Below are positions 14,363 through 22,041 of a DNA stretch of 64,000 nucleotides, piece by piece. Made by a program: the position numbers and the translations under genes. The DNA comes from Polaromonas sp. AER18D-145. Lineage in GTDB: Bacteria > Pseudomonadota > Gammaproteobacteria > Burkholderiales > Burkholderiaceae_C. Below the pieces are notes generated by a model. The model was not told where the DNA came from, did not search any database, and was given only the letters and a program-made list of their open reading frames with translations. Location of the stretch: positions 1 to 64,000 of the forward strand of contig NZ_NBZV01000014.1 in the NCBI RefSeq assembly GCF_002379095.1, in the 5' to 3' direction. Each line of letters starts with the position of its first letter. Positions within the stretch are counted from its first letter, which is position 1.

Positions 14363-15910
14363 ATGCTTGAACGTTCCGCCGCCCCGGCTGCCCCCCTTCT
14401 TTCCCCTTTCCTGGTGCGCGGGCTGGTCGCTGCCGGTGCGCTGTCGCTGGCTTTGCGGCTGTGGCTCTCCGCCACCTTCCCGATCACCGGCGACGAGGCT
14501 TTTTTCTACTGGTGGGGCGTTTACCCCGACTGGGGTTATTACGACCATCCGCCCATGGTCGGCTGGCTGATTGCCCTGGTGCGCGCGACACTGGGCGACA
14601 CGACCTGGGCGATACGCCTGCCGGTGGTCCTGCTGCCGCTGGCACTCGGCGGACTGGTGGCCTGGGCGCTGGCCCCGCTGGACCGCGTGCGTGCGGCCTG
14701 GGCCGTGCTGTTTTTCTGGCTGGCCCCGATCAACTGGCTCAACGTGCTGATCACCACCGACACGCCGCTGATGGCCTGGTCGGTGCTGTCGGTGGCCCTG
14801 CTGCTGCGCGCCGAGCGGCGCGAGTGCATGGACCGCACGGCCTGGGGCTTGTATGCGCTGTCGGGCCTGGCGCTGGGCTGCGCCTTTCTGTCCAAGTACT
14901 TCTCGGTGGTGCTGGGCCTGACCTACGTCGTGTATTTCGCGGTCTACCGGCGCGAACGCTGGGCGGCGTTTGCGCTGCTGGTGCTGTGCGCCTTGCCCGG
15001 CCCGGCCATCAACATCGCCTACAACATGTCGCACGGCTGGTCGAACATCATGTTCAACCTCTACAACCGCAACGAAGGCGAGAGCTTCGCCTGGAACAAG
15101 CCGCTGCTGTACCTGGCCATGCTGGTCTACCTGGTCACGCCGATGGCGGCCTGGCTGGCCTGGAAGCAGCGCGGGGCGCTGGTAGCCGCGGCGCGGCAGC
15201 AACGGCTGCTGGCTTGCGTGGTGGTCGTGCCGCTGCTGTTTTTTGCGCTGTTGTCGCTGAAGAAGGTGGTGGGGCTGCACTGGGTGCTGTCGTTTTACCC
15301 CTTCGGTTTTGCGCTGCTGGCTTTTGCCCTGCCGCTGGACAAGCTCAGAACCTGTGCACTGGGCATGGCCGCGTTTGCCGGCCTGCATGTGCTGGTGGTG
15401 GCCGGCCTCCATGCCAGTTCACTCGAGAACTGGAAAAGCACCAGGCTGTATCCGCAAATCATCCGCAGCTACAAGACCGCCGAGATGCTGCAGCAGGTGG
15501 CGGCACCCGGCGTGGAGCTGATGGCCAGTGCCTACACGTCCGCGTCCATCTATGGCTACACGCTGCGCAAGTACGTGCCGGTGTTCGGCCCGGGCAATTT
15601 CCACGCGCGGCAGGACGACATGCTGGTTGATTTTTCGCTGTACCAGGGAAAAACCGTGCGCATCCTGCGCATGGATGCGCCGCGCATCGAGGAGTACCAG
15701 CCCTACTTCGACAGCGTGCAGGTGCTCAGTTTTTCGCAGGAAGGCGTGCCTTTTTACGCGGTCGAGGGCCGGGGCTTCAATTACGCCGCTTATAAAAAGG
15801 GCGTGCTGGCCACCATTCACAGCCGCTACTACAACATCCCGGCCTGGTTGCCCATGACCGGCTGCCCGTTTTGCGAACGCCTTTGCGGCCAGGTGCGATG
15901 CACGAAGTAA
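14363..15910 (+). CDS. GT39-family (ArnT/PMT-like) membrane glycosyltransferase
   Basis: 515 residues with about ten to twelve membrane spans. The first periplasmic loop has GDEAFFYWWGV (Asp44-Glu45) and YYDHPPMVGW, the hallmark of GT39/ArnT-type enzymes that use polyprenyl-phosphate sugars as donors at the outer face of the inner membrane. A roughly 140-residue soluble C-terminal part follows the last span, ending in a Cys-rich tail (CPFCERLCGQVRC). In this cluster the donor would be the lipid-linked pentose or its product. The acceptor (lipid A, hopanoid or a surface glycan) cannot be read from the sequence. The gene overlaps the HAD phosphatase by 13 bases. Confidence 0.85.
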   Translation: MLERSAAPAAPLLSPFLVRGLVAAGALSLALRLWLSATFPITGDEAFFYWWGVYPDWGYYDHPPMVGWLIALVRATLGDTTWAIRLPVVLLPLALGGLVAWALAPLDRVRAAWAVLFFWLAPINWLNVLITTDTPLMAWSVLSVALLLRAERRECMDRTAWGLYALSGLALGCAFLSKYFSVVLGLTYVVYFAVYRRERWAAFALLVLCALPGPAINIAYNMSHGWSNIMFNLYNRNEGESFAWNKPLLYLAMLVYLVTPMAAWLAWKQRGALVAAARQQRLLACVVVVPLLFFALLSLKKVVGLHWVLSFYPFGFALLAFALPLDKLRTCALGMAAFAGLHVLVVAGLHASSLENWKSTRLYPQIIRSYKTAEMLQQVAAPGVELMASAYTSASIYGYTLRKYVPVFGPGNFHARQDDMLVDFSLYQGKTVRILRMDAPRIEEYQPYFDSVQVLSFSQEGVPFYAVEGRGFNYAAYKKGVLATIHSRYYNIPAWLPMTGCPFCERLCGQVRCTK

Positions 15911-16563
15911 AAGCAGGAGAAGCCGCAGGCAAAACCCCGGCCGTGGAAGTCGCGGCTTTCGACTTCGACGGCACCCTGACCCGGCGCGATACGCTGCTTC
16001 CCTACCTGCGCCGCAGCCTGGGCTGGCCGCGGTTTCTGCTCGCCTTGCTGCGCAGCAGCCCCTGGTTGGCCGCCTACGTCTGCCGGCTCACCAGCAACCA
16101 CCGGGCCAAGGCGCGTTTGCTGCAGGCCAGCCTGGGCGGGTGCAGCGCGGCGCAGATCGAGCGCTGGTCGGCCGACTTTGTGGCGCAGTACCTGCCCCGG
16201 CAATGGCAGGAAGAGACGCTGGCACGGCTGCGCTGGCACCAGCAGCAGGGCCATGGCTGCGTGATGGTGAGCGCCTCCCCCGGCATTTACTTGCACGGGG
16301 TGGGTGAGGTGCTGCGCATGGATGCGGTGCTCTGCACCGAGCTGGAGGTCAGTGACGGCGTGCTCACCGGGCGCATGGCGACCCGCAATTGCCATGGCGA
16401 GGAAAAAGTGCTGCGCCTGCAGGCCTGGCTGGCCAATCGCGGCGTTCCTGCCGCTGCGGTCGTTTTGCATGCGTATGGCGACTCACGCGGCGACGTGCCG
16501 CTGCTAAATCTGGCAGACTATGCGCACTACCAAGGTCAACCCTGGGTCCGCCAATCATCCTGA
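15898..16563 (+). CDS. HAD-IB family phosphatase
   Basis: 221 residues from the ATG at 15898 (a TTG at 15871 would add nine residues). HAD motif I is FDFDGTLTRRD (nucleophile Asp22, acid Asp24), motif II is the Ser in VMVSASPGIY, and motif IV is YGDSRGDVPLL. The CSP-like length fits the HAD-IB group that includes SerB and phospholipid phosphatases. The overlap with the GT39 gene and the DPPR-synthase-like gene upstream suggest it removes the 5-phosphate of polyprenyl-P-ribose-5-P (inference). A general phosphoserine or lysophosphatidate role is the alternative. Confidence 0.8.
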   Translation: MHEVKAGEAAGKTPAVEVAAFDFDGTLTRRDTLLPYLRRSLGWPRFLLALLRSSPWLAAYVCRLTSNHRAKARLLQASLGGCSAAQIERWSADFVAQYLPRQWQEETLARLRWHQQQGHGCVMVSASPGIYLHGVGEVLRMDAVLCTELEVSDGVLTGRMATRNCHGEEKVLRLQAWLANRGVPAAAVVLHAYGDSRGDVPLLNLADYAHYQGQPWVRQSS

Positions 16564-16603
16564 AACCAGCGGGTGGGGTGGGCCTGATCACCCAAAGGTT
16601 TTC

Positions 16604-17800
16604 ATGAAAGTCATTGATTCCATCGTCACCCAGGCCGCCGGCATTGCCGCCGTGCGCCGCGATATCCACGCCCACCCGGAGCTGTGTTTCGAGGAAGTGC
16701 GCACGGCCGACGTGGTGGCCCAAAAATTGACCGAGTGGGGCATCCCCATTCACCGCGGCATGGGCACCACCGGTGTGGTCGGCATCATCAAGAACGGCAC
16801 CTCCAGCCGCGCCATCGGCCTGCGCGCCGACATGGACGCCCTGCCGATGCAGGAGTTCAACACCTTCGAACACGCCAGCCAGCATGCCGGCAAGATGCAC
16901 GCCTGCGGCCACGACGGCCACACCGCCATGCTGCTGGCCGCCGCTCAGCACTTTGCAAAAAACCGCAATTTTGACGGCACGGTCTACCTGATTTTCCAGC
17001 CGGCCGAGGAGGGCGGCGGCGGCGCGCGCGAGATGATCAAGGACGGCCTGTTCGACAAGTTTCCCATGGACGCGGTGTTCGGCATGCACAACTGGCCGGG
17101 CACGCAGGTTGGCAAGTTTGCCGCCAGCACCGGTCCGGTGATGGCCTCGAGCAACGAGTTCAAGATCACCATTCGCGGCAAGGGCGGCCACGCCGCCTTG
17201 CCGCACAACGGCGTCGACCCGGTGCCGGTGGCCTGCGAGATGGTGCAGGCCTTCCAGACCATCATCAGCCGCAACAAGAAGCCGGTGGACGCCGGTGTGA
17301 TTTCGGTCACCATGATCCATGCCGGCGAGGCCACCAACGTGATCCCCGACAGCTGCGAGCTGCAGGGCACGGTGCGCACCTTCACGCTGGAAGTGCTGGA
17401 CATGATTGAAAAACGCATGCAGCAGATCGCCGAGCACCTCTGCGCTGCGCACGACGCCCAGTGCGAGTTTGCGTTTGTGCGCAACTACCCGCCCACCATC
17501 AACCATGCGAAGGAAACCGAGTTTGCGCGCAAGGTGATGGCCGAGATCGTTGGCGAGGCCAACGTGATTGCCCAGGAACCAACCATGGGCGCGGAAGACT
17601 TTTCCTACATGCTGCAGGCCAAGCCGGGCTGTTATGTCTTTATTGCCAACGGTGACGGCGCGCACCGCGAGATGGGCCATGGCGGAGGGCCGTGCATGCT
17701 GCACAACCCGAGTTATGACTTCAACGACGACCTGATCCCGCTGGGGGCCACCTTCTGGGTGCGCCTGAGCGAAAGCTGGCTGGCCCAGGACGCAGCATGA
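16604..17800 (+). CDS. M20D amidohydrolase (hippurate hydrolase / HipO-like)
   Basis: 398 residues. M20D signatures are visible: HAHPELCFEE near residue 22, GLRADMDALPM, CGHDGHTAML (Cys101, His103), QPAEEGGGGA (catalytic Glu) and GMHNWPG. These cytoplasmic enzymes remove acyl groups from amino acids such as hippurate or N-acetyl amino acids. The start at 16604 follows an AAAGGTTTTC region. The stop overlaps the next peptidase gene (ATGA), so both probably act on peptide or acyl-amino-acid scavenging. Confidence 0.9.
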   Translation: MKVIDSIVTQAAGIAAVRRDIHAHPELCFEEVRTADVVAQKLTEWGIPIHRGMGTTGVVGIIKNGTSSRAIGLRADMDALPMQEFNTFEHASQHAGKMHACGHDGHTAMLLAAAQHFAKNRNFDGTVYLIFQPAEEGGGGAREMIKDGLFDKFPMDAVFGMHNWPGTQVGKFAASTGPVMASSNEFKITIRGKGGHAALPHNGVDPVPVACEMVQAFQTIISRNKKPVDAGVISVTMIHAGEATNVIPDSCELQGTVRTFTLEVLDMIEKRMQQIAEHLCAAHDAQCEFAFVRNYPPTINHAKETEFARKVMAEIVGEANVIAQEPTMGAEDFSYMLQAKPGCYVFIANGDGAHREMGHGGGPCMLHNPSYDFNDDLIPLGATFWVRLSESWLAQDAA

Positions 17801-18894
17801 GCGGAGTGACCGACGCTTTTTCCGGCACCTATGCCGAGGCGCGCGGCAAATTCCTGGAAGCGGCCGAGGCGGCCGGCCTGCAGGCGGATTCGCAGCTGCA
17901 CCCCGAAACCGGCCGCGAGGGGGAAGTGCTGGCCATGGACGTGGTGCTGGACGGACCGGCCGACGCCCGCTCCCTGCTGATCCTCAGCAGCGCCTGCCAT
18001 GGCGTCGAAGGGTATTGCGGCTCCGGCGTGCAGGTGGCTGCGCTGAGGGACGCCGAGTGGCGTGCCAAGGCCAGCGCGCAGGGTGTGGCGGTGCTGTATG
18101 TGCATGCGCTCAACCCTTATGGCTTTTCGCACATCCGGCGCGCCACCCATGAAAACGTGGACCTGAACCGCAACTTCCATGACTTCTCGCAGACGCTGCC
18201 CGTCAACGAGGCTTACCGCGAGTTGCAGCCGCTGTTGCTGCCCGACCAGTGGCCGCCCAACGACGACAACAAGGTGGCCACCGACCATTACATCGGCAGC
18301 CGCGGCATGGATGCCTACCAGGCAGCCATCACCCGCGGCCAGCATGAATTCCCCGAGGGCCTGTTTTTCGGTGGCACCGTGCCGACCTGGAGCAACCAGA
18401 CCCTGCGCAAGGTGCTGCAGACCCATGCGCGCCAGGCCAGGCGGGTGGCGTGGATTGACATCCACACCGGCCTGGGCCCCAGCGGTGTCGGCGAACGCAT
18501 TTGCGCCTGCCGCGATGACAAGGCGGCGCTGGCCCGGGCACGCGCCTGGTGGGGCGGCGGCGGCGCGACACCGGTCACCTCGATTTACGATGGCTCGTCG
18601 AGTTCGGCTTTCCTGACCGGCCTGATGTGGACCTCGATTTACGACGAGTGCCCCGACGCGGAATACACCGGCATCGCGATGGAGTACGGCACCTTGCCGC
18701 CCTTCGAGATGATGCAGGCGCTGCGCGCCGAACACTGGCTCAATGTCCACCCCGATGCGCCGCCGGCGTTGGCGGCCCAGATCCGGCAGCAGATGATGGA
18801 CGCGTTTTACGTGGACACCGACGCCTGGAAAGACCAGATCATCAGCCAGGCACGGGAGTCGCTGTTCCAGGCGGTGGACGGCCTGACTTCATAG
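17797..18894 (+). CDS. M14-like zinc carboxypeptidase, DUF2817 type
   Basis: 365 residues of the DUF2817 group, related to M14 carboxypeptidases. Probable zinc ligands are His68 and Glu71 in CHGVEGYCGSG and the His of WIDIHTGLGPSG. HENVDLNRNFHDF and MEYGTLPPFE, the latter with the catalytic Glu, are further M14-like elements. No signal peptide is visible, so it is probably cytoplasmic. Overlap with the upstream hydrolase as ATGA argues for an operon. Substrate is unknown. A terminator made from a palindromic repeat follows at 18924. Confidence 0.8.
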   Translation: MSGVTDAFSGTYAEARGKFLEAAEAAGLQADSQLHPETGREGEVLAMDVVLDGPADARSLLILSSACHGVEGYCGSGVQVAALRDAEWRAKASAQGVAVLYVHALNPYGFSHIRRATHENVDLNRNFHDFSQTLPVNEAYRELQPLLLPDQWPPNDDNKVATDHYIGSRGMDAYQAAITRGQHEFPEGLFFGGTVPTWSNQTLRKVLQTHARQARRVAWIDIHTGLGPSGVGERICACRDDKAALARARAWWGGGGATPVTSIYDGSSSSAFLTGLMWTSIYDECPDAEYTGIAMEYGTLPPFEMMQALRAEHWLNVHPDAPPALAAQIRQQMMDAFYVDTDAWKDQIISQARESLFQAVDGLTS

Positions 18895-18923
18895 TCTTTT
18901 CGGGCTCAAGCCCTTGAGATACG

Positions 18924-18967
18924 GGCGCACCCAGCTATAAAAAATATAGCGGATGCGCCTTTTTTTT
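18924..18967 (+). terminator. Terminator built around a GCTAT-type palindrome
   Basis: Outer stem GGCGCA / TGCGCC encloses an inner AGCTATA / TATAGC stem with an A-rich loop, and is followed by eight T. The inner part is another copy of the dispersed palindrome, so here the repeat doubles as a terminator for the M14-like gene. It also faces the convergent TPR gene. Confidence 0.75.
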
Positions 18968-18972
18968 GTGGC

Positions 18973-19746
18973 TCAGTTTTCCAGTTCGGCCTTGGCCATT
19001 TCCACGTCGAGCCGCTCCATCGCGTCCAGGGGTGTGCTGGCGGCGGCCTGCTCGTAGAGCTTGGTGGCCTCTTTCATCCGCTTGTCGCCTTCCAGCATCA
19101 CCATGCCGTTGGCGTATTCGATCATGGCGATGGCCGAGCCCGGGTTGAGCTTGAGGGACTCCTTGAACAGGGACTGGCCCACGTCCTTCTTGGCGCCGTA
19201 GGTCATGCCGCCAATCAGGGAGCCGACCTTGTCAATCACCTCGGCGTGAAAGGCGGCCAGCGCAATGTGCGCGTCGGCATGTTTGGGGCAGAGCTTGATG
19301 GCCTGCTCCAGCGCGTTCTTGACCTTGCTGCCCAGGCCCTGGGCGAGCGCCTTGGCCACGCTGATGCCCTGGCTGTAGCGCCCGAGCGCGTAGGCCTGCC
19401 AGTACCAGGCGTTGGCGTTCTGGGGGTCGGCGGCTTGCTGGGCTTCGGCGCGCTGGGCGACGTCCATGAACAGCTCGAGCTTGGTCTTTTCCTTGTTCTC
19501 GAGGTAGTTGGCGTAAATGGACGTGGCCTTGTTGACCACGGTGATGCCGGCGCCGCCTGCCTTCAGGCCCGCTTCGGCGGCCTGCTGGAATTCGCCGTTG
19601 TGGAACAGCACCCAGGCCTGCAACACGGCGGCGTCCTTGGGCAGGGGCTCGCAGTCCCCCTGGTGCAGGCGTGCCCAGTTTTTTTTCAGGCTGGCGGCAT
19701 CGAATGCATAGTCGCCCGCGTGGGGGAAAGCAGTCCATTTGGCCAT
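18973..19746 (-). CDS. TPR-repeat protein of unknown function
   Basis: 257 residues, predicted soluble, no signal peptide. Several degenerate tetratricopeptide-like helices are visible, for example AVLQAWVLFHNGEFQQAAEAG, NAWYWQAYALGRYSQG, NALEQAIKLCPKHADAHIALAAF and SLKLNPGSAIAMIEYANGM. Such proteins mediate protein-protein contacts. It stands alone between convergent and repeat-rich flanks, so context gives no function. A MITE-like element lies 21 bases upstream of its ATG and must sit within or replace its promoter. Confidence 0.75.
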   Translation of the reverse strand: MAKWTAFPHAGDYAFDAASLKKNWARLHQGDCEPLPKDAAVLQAWVLFHNGEFQQAAEAGLKAGGAGITVVNKATSIYANYLENKEKTKLELFMDVAQRAEAQQAADPQNANAWYWQAYALGRYSQGISVAKALAQGLGSKVKNALEQAIKLCPKHADAHIALAAFHAEVIDKVGSLIGGMTYGAKKDVGQSLFKESLKLNPGSAIAMIEYANGMVMLEGDKRMKEATKLYEQAAASTPLDAMERLDVEMAKAELEN

Positions 19747-19766
19747 CGGTCGTCTCCTTGGAATTT

Positions 19767-20038
19767 AGAACTTGTCCGCAAATAATTGGGGGTCGCGTTG
19801 GGGCGCAATCGGGATGAGTTGTCCGCCAACATGCCGCAGCATGGGCTGAATGCCCATGCAAGGAATTTGGTGGGCAAATCGCCCGATTTCGCCCCAACCC
19901 GGAGGGCAAACGGATTGTCGGGCGGTCTGCGGCGTTGCAAAATCAGGCAAGGCCAGCAGCCTTGCCTTGGATTTTGCGCCTTGCATCCCATCCCGAAAAT
20001 CCATTTGCGCGACCCCCAATTATTTGCGGACAAGTTCT
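19767..20038. mobile_element. MITE-like element of 272 bp with perfect 31-bp terminal inverted repeats
   Basis: The left end (19767-19797) begins AGAACTTGTCCGCAAATAAT and the right end (20008-20038) is its exact reverse complement over all 31 bases. The interior has no credible gene; it contains smaller palindromic stretches around CATGCCGCAGCATGGGC. Size, perfect ends and lack of coding capacity fit a non-autonomous element mobilised in trans. No clear target-site duplication was found next to the ends, so the parent family is not assigned. Confidence 0.75.
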
Positions 20039-20065
20039 TGTTGTTGGTTGGCTGAAAAATCGGGG

Positions 20066-20725
20066 TCATGCGGGGCTGGTGTAGGCACCCACCAGGGCCT
20101 GCAAGTGCATGCGCTGGCCCTGCTCGAGATAGGGAATCAGCAAGTTGAGGACGTGGTGCGCACCGCGCAGCAGGGCGGCCTGGGCATTTTCCGGCTCCAG
20201 TGCATGGCGTGGGTCGCGCACGTATTCGAAACTCAGCCAGTAGGTCAGCACCACCACCATGCTGGTGGCCGTGGCCTCGACCTCGCGCGAGTCGATGCTG
20301 ACGGTGTTGGCCCGGCTCATGCTGTCGAGCATGGTCTTGACCGAACGGGTCTTGTTTTTCAGCACCCACTGGAAATGCGTCTCGAGCCGCCGGTTCTTGC
20401 TGAGCAGGTCGTTGAGATCGCGGTACAGGAAGCGGTATTGCCAGATCAGCTCGAACAGCGTGTGCATGAAAAACCAGGCGTCCTCGACATCGCGCACGCT
20501 GTCGCTGGCATTGAGCAGCTCGCTCAGCGAGCGCTCGTAGCGGTCAAACAGCGAGTTGATCAGCTCGTCCTTGGCGGGGTAGTGGTAGTACAGGTTGCCG
20601 GGGCTGATACCCAGTTCGGCCGAGATCAGCGTGGTCGACACATTGGGTTCACCAAAACGGTTGAACAGATCAAGCGTCACTTCCAGGATGCGTTCAGCAG
20701 TTCGGCGCGGCGCTTTTTTCGCCAT
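20066..20725 (-). CDS. TetR/AcrR-family transcriptional regulator
   Basis: 219 residues. The N-terminal TetR HTH is clear: TAERILEVTLDLFNRFGE, VSTTLISAELGISPGNLYYHY, then the conserved YPAKDELINSLF. The C-terminal half is helical and likely binds an acyl-type ligand, as in regulators of lipid and PHA genes. It is divergent from nothing directly: a MITE and the phasin gene lie upstream on the same strand, and the acyl-CoA reductase is further on. Control of these lipid-related neighbours is plausible but unproven. Confidence 0.88.
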   Translation of the reverse strand: MAKKAPRRTAERILEVTLDLFNRFGEPNVSTTLISAELGISPGNLYYHYPAKDELINSLFDRYERSLSELLNASDSVRDVEDAWFFMHTLFELIWQYRFLYRDLNDLLSKNRRLETHFQWVLKNKTRSVKTMLDSMSRANTVSIDSREVEATATSMVVVLTYWLSFEYVRDPRHALEPENAQAALLRGAHHVLNLLIPYLEQGQRMHLQALVGAYTSPA

Positions 20726-20792
20726 GGTGTCTACCTCGTATTTTTGTTCGACTCTAACCCACTCGCCCGGGTGTTGGAATTATTGATCTTTT

Positions 20793-20976
20793 GTAACTAC
20801 TCAGGTAGTTTGGGCTGGTTTTACGCCCTCTCCCCCTGGGAGAGGGCGGGGGTGAGGGCAAGCGGCGTGTGCGTAGAGCTATCGTCTGTTGTGGCTTGCT
20901 GGCCCTCACCCCAACCCTCTCCCAGAGGGCGAGGGGGCAAGAAAAGCGCGCTGCATGCCGCGACCTGGGTAGTTAC
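20793..20976 (+). mobile_element. IS66-type MITE, copy A (184 bp, 8-bp target duplication GATCTTTT)
   Basis: The element starts GTAACTACTCAGGT and ends with the near-complement ACCTGGGTAGTTAC. It is flanked on both sides by GATCTTTT (20785-20792 and 20977-20984), an 8-bp target-site duplication. GTAA ends plus 8-bp duplications are the known hallmarks of the IS66 family. The interior carries two CCCTCTCCC / GGGAGAGGG hairpin motifs and no gene. It lies upstream of the TetR gene and so may affect its promoter. Confidence 0.8.
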
Positions 20977-21013
20977 GATCTTTTCCAAATACACGACAGT
21001 GAGTTGGACGGCG

Positions 21014-21048
21014 CTCACCCTCGCCCCTTGGGAGAGGGACGGGGTGAG
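21014..21048. repeat. CTCACCC...GGGTGAG hairpin repeat
   Basis: CTCACCCTCGCCCC and GGACGGGGTGAG flank a CTTGGGAGAGGG core. It is one of several CCCTCTCCC-GGGAGAGGG-GGTGAGGG repeats in the window (also inside both IS66-type MITEs and at 25291). The 376-base gap between the TetR and phasin genes contains this repeat, MITE copy A and the phasin terminator. Confidence 0.5.
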
Positions 21049-21054
21049 GGGACG

Positions 21055-21083
21055 AAAAAAAGGACGCGTCAACGTCCTTTGGG
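21055..21083 (-). terminator. Rho-independent terminator of the phasin gene
   Basis: On the minus strand AAAGGACG, a 6-base loop and CGTCC run into seven T, 19 bases after the phasin stop. The stem is perfect over eight pairs. Confidence 0.85.
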
Positions 21084-21101
21084 GGTTCGAGGTGCCAGGT
21101 A

Positions 21102-21626
21102 TCAGGCGGACTTGCGGGCCGGCGCGCGCTTGGCGGCCGGCTTGCGCGCTGCGGTTTTGCCGGCAGCGGGTTTTGCTGTAGCGGCACGTGGCGCTGCCTT
21201 GGAGGCAGCCGGTTTGGCGCCCATCTTCTGCACGTTTTTGTTGAGCTCATCGATCCGTGTAATGAGGGCTTCCACGTCCTTGGCAGAGGGCACGCCCAGC
21301 TTGTTCAGGGCTTTGGCGACGCGCTCTTCAAAAATGTTCTCCAGCTTGTCCCACTGGGTGCCGGCTTTCGAGGTGATGTCGGTCGCCATGGTGGCCATCT
21401 TGCTGGTGGCGGTGGAAATCTTCTCTTCGGCAACAGCCTGCGTCTTGCGCTGGATGGACAGACCCTCCTTGACCAGGGTCTCGAAGACCTTGCCGCCTTC
21501 TGCCTGCGCCTTGGAAAAAGCCCCGAGGCCGGCCAGCCAGATCTGCTGGGCCGATTCCTTCACGGCGCCCGAGAGTTGGGGGCCGGATTTTTTGTCAGCG
21601 CTCATTTTTTGCAGTTTCTTGACCAT
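21102..21626 (-). CDS. Phasin-family PHA granule-associated protein
   Basis: 174 residues from the ATG at 21626; an upstream open frame through a MITE is rejected. The core KESAQQIWLAGLGAFSKAQAEGGKVFETLVKEG is the typical start of the PHA granule-associated (TIGR01837-like) family, followed by a helical region. A Lys/Ala/Pro-rich tail, from about residue 140 (KPAASKAAPRAATAKPAAGK), resembles histone-like AKP tails of PhaM-type phasins that contact DNA or the PHA synthase. It coats cytoplasmic polyhydroxyalkanoate granules. The gene has its own terminator and is bracketed by two inverted MITE copies. Confidence 0.88.
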   Translation of the reverse strand: MVKKLQKMSADKKSGPQLSGAVKESAQQIWLAGLGAFSKAQAEGGKVFETLVKEGLSIQRKTQAVAEEKISTATSKMATMATDITSKAGTQWDKLENIFEERVAKALNKLGVPSAKDVEALITRIDELNKNVQKMGAKPAASKAAPRAATAKPAAGKTAARKPAAKRAPARKSA

Positions 21627-21830
21627 GATGGACTCCTGTCGATAGGTGGATGGCTGGTTGGCGCCGCCGTTGGGCGACACGTTTGTCAAAATATAAGCGC
21701 TGCAGGAGCGCAGGTTTAGGTGTTTGCTCCTAAAACGCGAGTGATCCGCCCCTGCGGAAAAACGCTGCCAAACAGGGCGAGCGCGGGTTTCTGCTGACCG
21801 GCAGGCAACGGGGCTTGGGCAAGAATGGAG

Positions 21831-22014
21831 GTAACTACTCAGGTCGCCGCATGCAGCGCGCTTTTCTTGCCCCCTCGCCCTCTGGGAGAGGGTTGGGGTG
21901 AGGGCCAGCAAGCCACAACAGACGATAGCTCTACGCACACGCCGCTTGCCCTCACCCCCGCCCTCTCCCAGGGGGAGAGGGAGTAAAACCAGCCCAAACT
22001 ACCTGAGTAGTTAC
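21831..22014 (-). mobile_element. IS66-type MITE, copy B (184 bp, inverted relative to copy A)
   Basis: The element begins GTAACTACTCAGGT and ends ACCTGAGTAGTTAC, a perfect 14-bp terminal inverted repeat. Its flanks GAATGGAG (21823-21830) and AAATGGAG (22015-22022) match at 7 of 8 positions, fitting an old 8-bp duplication. Compared with copy A in inverse orientation only about three of 184 bases differ, so the two insertions are recent or share a source. It ends 27 bases before the start of the reductase gene and so lies in its promoter region. The 415-base gap between phasin and reductase contains only this element and the phasin upstream region. Confidence 0.8.
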
Positions 22015-22041
22015 AAATGGAGTTATCTTGCGGAGAACACA

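Noticed and set aside
13313..15412. 699-codon minus-strand frame
   Set aside because: Although long, it is rich in Gln, His and Arg and is the shadow of three genuine membrane-protein genes on the plus strand.
20791..22016. The inverted 186-bp repeats as a site-specific DNA inversion switch
   Set aside because: Each copy has its own matching 8-bp flank duplication and no invertase gene is nearby, so two transposition events explain them better.
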